Below are positions 61,193-64,000 of a stretch of 64,000 bases of DNA, piece by piece (position 1 is the stretch's first letter; every line of letters starts with the position of its first letter). A program made the translations under genes and the position numbers. The DNA is from Endoryza foliicola (lineage in GTDB: Bacteria; Bacteroidota; Bacteroidia; Chitinophagales; Chitinophagaceae). The DNA is taken from the NCBI GenBank assembly GCA_965226965.1, contig OZ245715.1:2480001-2544000 (forward strand), written 5' to 3'. The notes below the pieces were generated by a model. The model did not search any database. It was not told the DNA's origin and worked only from the letters and a program-made list of their open reading frames with translations.

Positions 61193-62002
61193 ATGTTAGT
61201 TGCCCAGTTACCCCATGTGAAAGTGGAGACTTTTACGCTTCATTCTACCCATTTAAACCGAGAAGTTCAGGTAGACCTCTATATGCCCCGATTTGACCTT
61301 AATTTGGCCAGTATGGTGATTTTTAATGACGGTCAAGATCTAGTAACCATGCATTTTGAAGAGATTTTGGAGGGTTTATACGATCGTCTCCAACTACAAC
61401 CACTTGTTTGCGTAGGCGTTCATTGCGGTCCGGAAAGAATTCAAGAATATGGTATGACTGTAGGTCCCGATTTTAAAGGAAGGGGGGCGAAAGCAGGCGA
61501 GTACCAACATTTCTTATTGGAGGAATTGCTCCCCGAAATTTATCGCCATTATTTAGAAGGGATCACTGTAAAGGAAACTGCGATTGGAGGGTTCTCTCTA
61601 GGTGGTCTTAACGCCCTAGATTTAGCATGGAACAATCCCGACCTATTCAAAAAAGTAGGCGTATTTTCCGGTTCACTTTGGTGGCGATCAAAAGATAAAA
61701 CCGACCGCGAGTTTAATGAAAATAGCTCTCGAATGATGCATCAGCAAATTCGAAATTCCTCAAAAAAACAAGGGCTCCGCTTCTTTTTCGAATGCGGTGA
61801 ACTCGATGAAAAAGAAGACCGGAACAATAATGGTGTGATCGACAGTATTGACGATACCATCGACCTCTTACGTGAACTTTTGAAAAAGGGCTATCTAGAG
61901 GGCCCGGATTTCAGCTATCTCCAACTACCCGATGGAAAACACGATGTACCTACTTGGGCAAGGTCATTGCCGTTTTTTTTGAGATGGGGATGGGGGAGAT
62001 GA
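61193..62002 (+). CDS. Esterase-like alpha/beta hydrolase with an embedded EF-hand-like loop
   Basis: ATG 61193 is chosen over a TTG upstream. The 269-residue protein is an esterase-D/enterochelin-esterase-type hydrolase: VIFNDGQDLVTMHFEEIL, GVHCGPERIQEYGM and the nucleophile elbow GGFSLGG with Ser135. After FECGELDEKE it has DRNNNGVIDSIDD at about 209-221, which fits a calcium-loop pattern (DxNxNGxIDxxD). The final His is in LPDGKHDVPTWA. No signal peptide is visible, so it may be cytoplasmic. It is divergent from the ATP-grasp/GCS2 pair. Confidence 0.83.
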   Translation: MLVAQLPHVKVETFTLHSTHLNREVQVDLYMPRFDLNLASMVIFNDGQDLVTMHFEEILEGLYDRLQLQPLVCVGVHCGPERIQEYGMTVGPDFKGRGAKAGEYQHFLLEELLPEIYRHYLEGITVKETAIGGFSLGGLNALDLAWNNPDLFKKVGVFSGSLWWRSKDKTDREFNENSSRMMHQQIRNSSKKQGLRFFFECGELDEKEDRNNNGVIDSIDDTIDLLRELLKKGYLEGPDFSYLQLPDGKHDVPTWARSLPFFLRWGWGR

Positions 62003-62049
62003 GGAAGAGAGGAGACGAGGAAGTGAGGAAATGAGGAAGAGAGGAGACG
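62001..62049. repeat. Purine-rich 17-base direct repeat
   Basis: GAGGAAGAGAGGAGACG occurs at 62001-62017 and 62033-62049, inside an almost pure purine tract on the plus strand. Confidence 0.7.
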
Positions 62050-62415
62050 GGACAGCCTCTAATTAATAATTTTTTTTTGGGGGTGAGAATTAGTTGATGA
62101 AATACAGCAATTGAACCATCCCTTTTACAAGAAAAACCTCCGAGCCTCCGAGCCTTCGTGGTTCCGCATCCCCCCGCGGAGCGGCTTTGCGTTCTTAAGT
62201 AAACGACTCTTCGAAAATCAATCTCTCCAAAACTTAAAGTAACCCCAACCACTCCAACCACCATTCATTTGCGTTAAAATACATTCACCGCAGAGTGCGC
62301 CAAGACCGCGAAGGAGTCGCGAAGTTTTTTGAACCGCAGCGGCGCAGCGATCGCGGCGGTTTCGCAGCGCCTCTGTTCTTTCTCTGTATTTCCTCGTTCT
62401 TCTTATCCTCGTTTC

Positions 62416-62551
62416 CTCTCTCCTGTATTCCCCCGCGGAGCGGCTCTGCGTCTCCAGTAAACGACTCTCCGAATTCCAAGCTGCCAAAAACTTAAAGTAA
62501 TTACAGCCTCTTCAACCTAAGACCATTATCCTTTGCGTTTCGGCTGTTCCC
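62416..62551. repeat. Long direct repeat, copy A
   Basis: The unit runs from CTCTCTCCTGTATTCCCCCG to CGGCTGTTCCC and is about 136 bases. Copy B at 62701-62838 is nearly identical. A shortened, diverged third copy lies at 62171-62240 (CCCCCGCGGAGCGG ... TAAACGACTCTTCG ... AACTTAAAGTAA). Confidence 0.85.
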
Positions 62552-62700
62552 GCTCCGCGGGAGTGCAATACATTTTAACGCAAAGTTTTAGTTGTCTCGA
62601 GTGCAGCACCCTGTGTTTAGTTGGGCTTCGCCGGAAGGAGGCCTTCGGCCAGCGCAAAGTGGGCACTGAATGAAATGAATTCTTTAAAAAGAAATTCTTG

Positions 62701-62838
62701 CTCTCTCCTGTATTCCCCCGCGCAGCGGCCTTTGCGTCCTTAAGTAAACGACTCTCCGAATTCCAAGCTGCTAAAAACTTAAAGTAATAACAGCCTCTTC
62801 AACCTAAGACCATTATCCTTTGCGTTTCGGCTGTTCCC
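62701..62838. repeat. Long direct repeat, copy B
   Basis: This is the second copy of the about 137-base unit, with small differences such as CGCGCAGCGG for CGCGGAGCGG and two extra bases. The copies are separated by 149 bases. Confidence 0.85.
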
Positions 62839-62851
62839 CGTGGCTCCCAAA

Positions 62852-62886
62852 TAAAAAAGGGACCTGCTCTCGCAAGTCCCCTTTCT
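62852..62886 (-). terminator. Terminator of the TonB-dependent receptor
   Basis: On the minus strand GGGGACTTG...CAGGTCCC (one bulge) is followed by TTTTTTATTT, about 20 bases after the stop at 62905. Confidence 0.82.
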
Positions 62887-62904
62887 TTATCCTTTGCAAC
62901 TAAA

Positions 62905-64000
62905 TTAGTTGAAGATGTAGCGGATTCCAAACTGCATCTGCCATCTTGAGTTCTGGCTGGTAGAGTTTTGGAACGTTTGTGTCATCGGAATTTGGTTGGT
63001 AGCATCCAAGTAAGGGAAGCTGAATACTGGCTTACCGGCGTTTGCTCCTGTTGTTTCAACACGCTTGAAGTTCAACAAAGCAGTACGGTAAGGGATTTTG
63101 AAAGTTCCCCAGTACTTATTTAAGAAGTTACCAAAGTTGAAGATATCCAATGATAAGCGAAGAGTGTTCTTCTTTCCTTTAACATTCATTGCGAAGTCCT
63201 GAGAAAGGTTCAAGTCCAAACGCTTGTAGAAAGGAAGCAACAAACCATTACGCTCAGCGTACTGACCTCTTCTTGTGCTCAAATAAGGATCTTGGTTGAT
63301 ATAGCTGTTCAATTGTCCCCAAATAACAGCAGCAGTACGAGTATCAGAACCGTTAACACCTTCTAATACGATGTCTGATGAAGTTTTTGGAACGTAGATC
63401 AAATCGTTTGCAGTTAAACCATCATTGTTCAAATCTCCATTGTAAACATAGCTAGATGTACCACCGTTTGCAGCTTCGAAAGTGAAACCGATAGAAGTAC
63501 CGAAGTATTTCTTGTATTCAAAACGGTAGAAAGCAGCAGCTACTACACGGTGAGGTTGGTAGAAGTTTGAATAAGACATTACATCCAAGTTTGGATCACC
63601 ACTAACAGGACGGTCTCTCCAAATACTTTGTGCAATAGAACCACCATCGTTTACACTCTTGCTCTTTCCATAAGTATAAGCCAACATGGTATAAAGATTC
63701 TTCACGTTACGTTGCAATTGCAAAGTAAGGTTGTAAGAATATCCTTGGTTGGTATTTCTCATCAAAATAGCATCAGAGATGTTAGGGTTGGTTGCAGAAG
63801 CACCACCTGCACCACTGTAAATTTGAGAAGAAGTATAACGGTAACGAGCATCAGGTCCAGCCAAAGGAGTTCCACCTGTTGGAAGGTTGATGTTCTGATG
63901 GTATACAGCATTGATGTCTTTTGTATACAAACCTTCCAATGTAGCTACGATGTCGTAAGGAAGTTTTTGGTCAATGGCCAAGTTACTTCTCCAGATTTGA
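62905..64000 (-). CDS. TonB-dependent receptor, C-terminal barrel (partial, 5' end outside window)
   Basis: About 365 codons reach the window edge without a start. The visible part is an outer membrane barrel: alternating strands (YSYNLTLQLQRNVKNLYTML, TMLAYTYGKSKSVNDGG), the loop sequences of TonB-dependent CarboxypepD_reg/OAR-like receptors (RLSLDIFNFGNFLNKYWG), and the C-terminal WQMQFGIRYIFN ending in an aromatic residue and Asn. The substrate is unknown. It is separate from the SusC gene at the left edge and is not followed by a SusD gene. Confidence 0.9.
   Translation of the reverse strand, partial: QIWRSNLAIDQKLPYDIVATLEGLYTKDINAVYHQNINLPTGGTPLAGPDARYRYTSSQIYSGAGGASATNPNISDAILMRNTNQGYSYNLTLQLQRNVKNLYTMLAYTYGKSKSVNDGGSIAQSIWRDRPVSGDPNLDVMSYSNFYQPHRVVAAAFYRFEYKKYFGTSIGFTFEAANGGTSSYVYNGDLNNDGLTANDLIYVPKTSSDIVLEGVNGSDTRTAAVIWGQLNSYINQDPYLSTRRGQYAERNGLLLPFYKRLDLNLSQDFAMNVKGKKNTLRLSLDIFNFGNFLNKYWGTFKIPYRTALLNFKRVETTGANAGKPVFSFPYLDATNQIPMTQTFQNSTSQNSRWQMQFGIRYIFN

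Larger units (their letters stand above)
62003..62904. repeat. Gene-free, repeat-rich intergenic region
   Basis: This 902-base stretch contains no believable gene; short frames overlap in several readings and have biased composition. It holds a purine-rich strand at its left edge, C/G-rich segments with CGCGGAGCGG, several short palindromes (for example AATTCTTTAAAAAGAAATT), two long direct repeats and a terminator for the TonB receptor. Composition differs clearly from the flanking AT-rich intergenic DNA. Confidence 0.75.

Noticed and set aside
62218..62495. Short frames in the repeat block
   Set aside because: Three overlapping frames on both strands, Arg/Ser-rich from repeat composition, with no start signals or domains.

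Overview
The window looks like a chromosome segment of a Bacteroidota bacterium, most likely family Chitinophagaceae (family level only, judged from protein style). Supporting signs are a SusC/SusD pair with an ECF sigma/FecR regulatory pair, many signal peptides ending in ...SAQ, 7TM-DISM and LytTR signalling proteins, AT-rich intergenic DNA with few Shine-Dalgarno sites, and repeated TAnnTTTG-type -7 promoter elements. Both ends cut through genes: a SusD lipoprotein on the left and a TonB-dependent receptor on the right. || Layout. 0-6.1 kb (minus): ECF sigma factor, FecR anti-sigma factor, SusC transporter, SusD lipoprotein, with a divergent GH43 glycosidase (6.4-8.0 kb); together a small polysaccharide utilisation locus. 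8.1-13.1 kb (plus): a tight four-gene operon (N-acyl-D-amino-acid deacylase-like amidohydrolase, DUF1611 P-loop protein, dipeptide epimerase/N-acyl amino acid racemase, APC permease) that reads as uptake and conversion of D-amino acids, probably D-Glu or muropeptide pieces. 13.1-16.1 kb: a beta-barrel protein and a Fic AMP-transferase with a motif-rich upstream region. 16.2-17.3 kb: tRNA-Asp followed by six 119-bp tandem units, each derived from the tRNA 3' half plus its terminator, then a small GIY-YIG nuclease gene and a seventh tRNA-like copy. This is the most unusual structure in the window. 17.5-19.4 kb: accA and dapA. 20.3-24.2 kb: a LytTR regulator and a 1128-residue GH18 + NodB deacetylase + GT2 synthase fusion. 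24.3-30.1 kb: envelope and lipoprotein genes, a zinc alcohol dehydrogenase and RNase Z. 30.2-34.9 kb: Mrp ATPase, PaiB, an SDR, kynureninase (reading frame broken at T TTT TTA) and pyrF. 35-40.9 kb: beta-barrel protein, S9B peptidase and a second ECF sigma/anti-sigma/adhesin-like operon. 41-53.3 kb: acyl-CoA dehydrogenase, shikimate kinase, DUF423, 7TM-DISM histidine kinase, FtsK, LolA-like, UbiX, thioredoxin-like, alpha-oxoamine synthase and alkaline phosphatase. 53.4-58.9 kb: M16 peptidase, LDH2-family dehydrogenase and aspartate kinase. 58.9-62.0 kb: a GCS2-type carboxylate-amine ligase and an ATP-grasp enzyme, divergent from an esterase. 62.0-62.9 kb: gene-free repeat-rich DNA. 62.9-64 kb: TonB-dependent receptor. 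|| Most of the window is housekeeping plus envelope biology. The strongest candidates for something undescribed are the tRNA-Asp-derived array with its GIY-YIG gene, the possible recoding site in kynureninase, the paired amidoligases with an esterase, and the D-amino-acid operon. All calls come from reading sequence and motifs; no database search was run.
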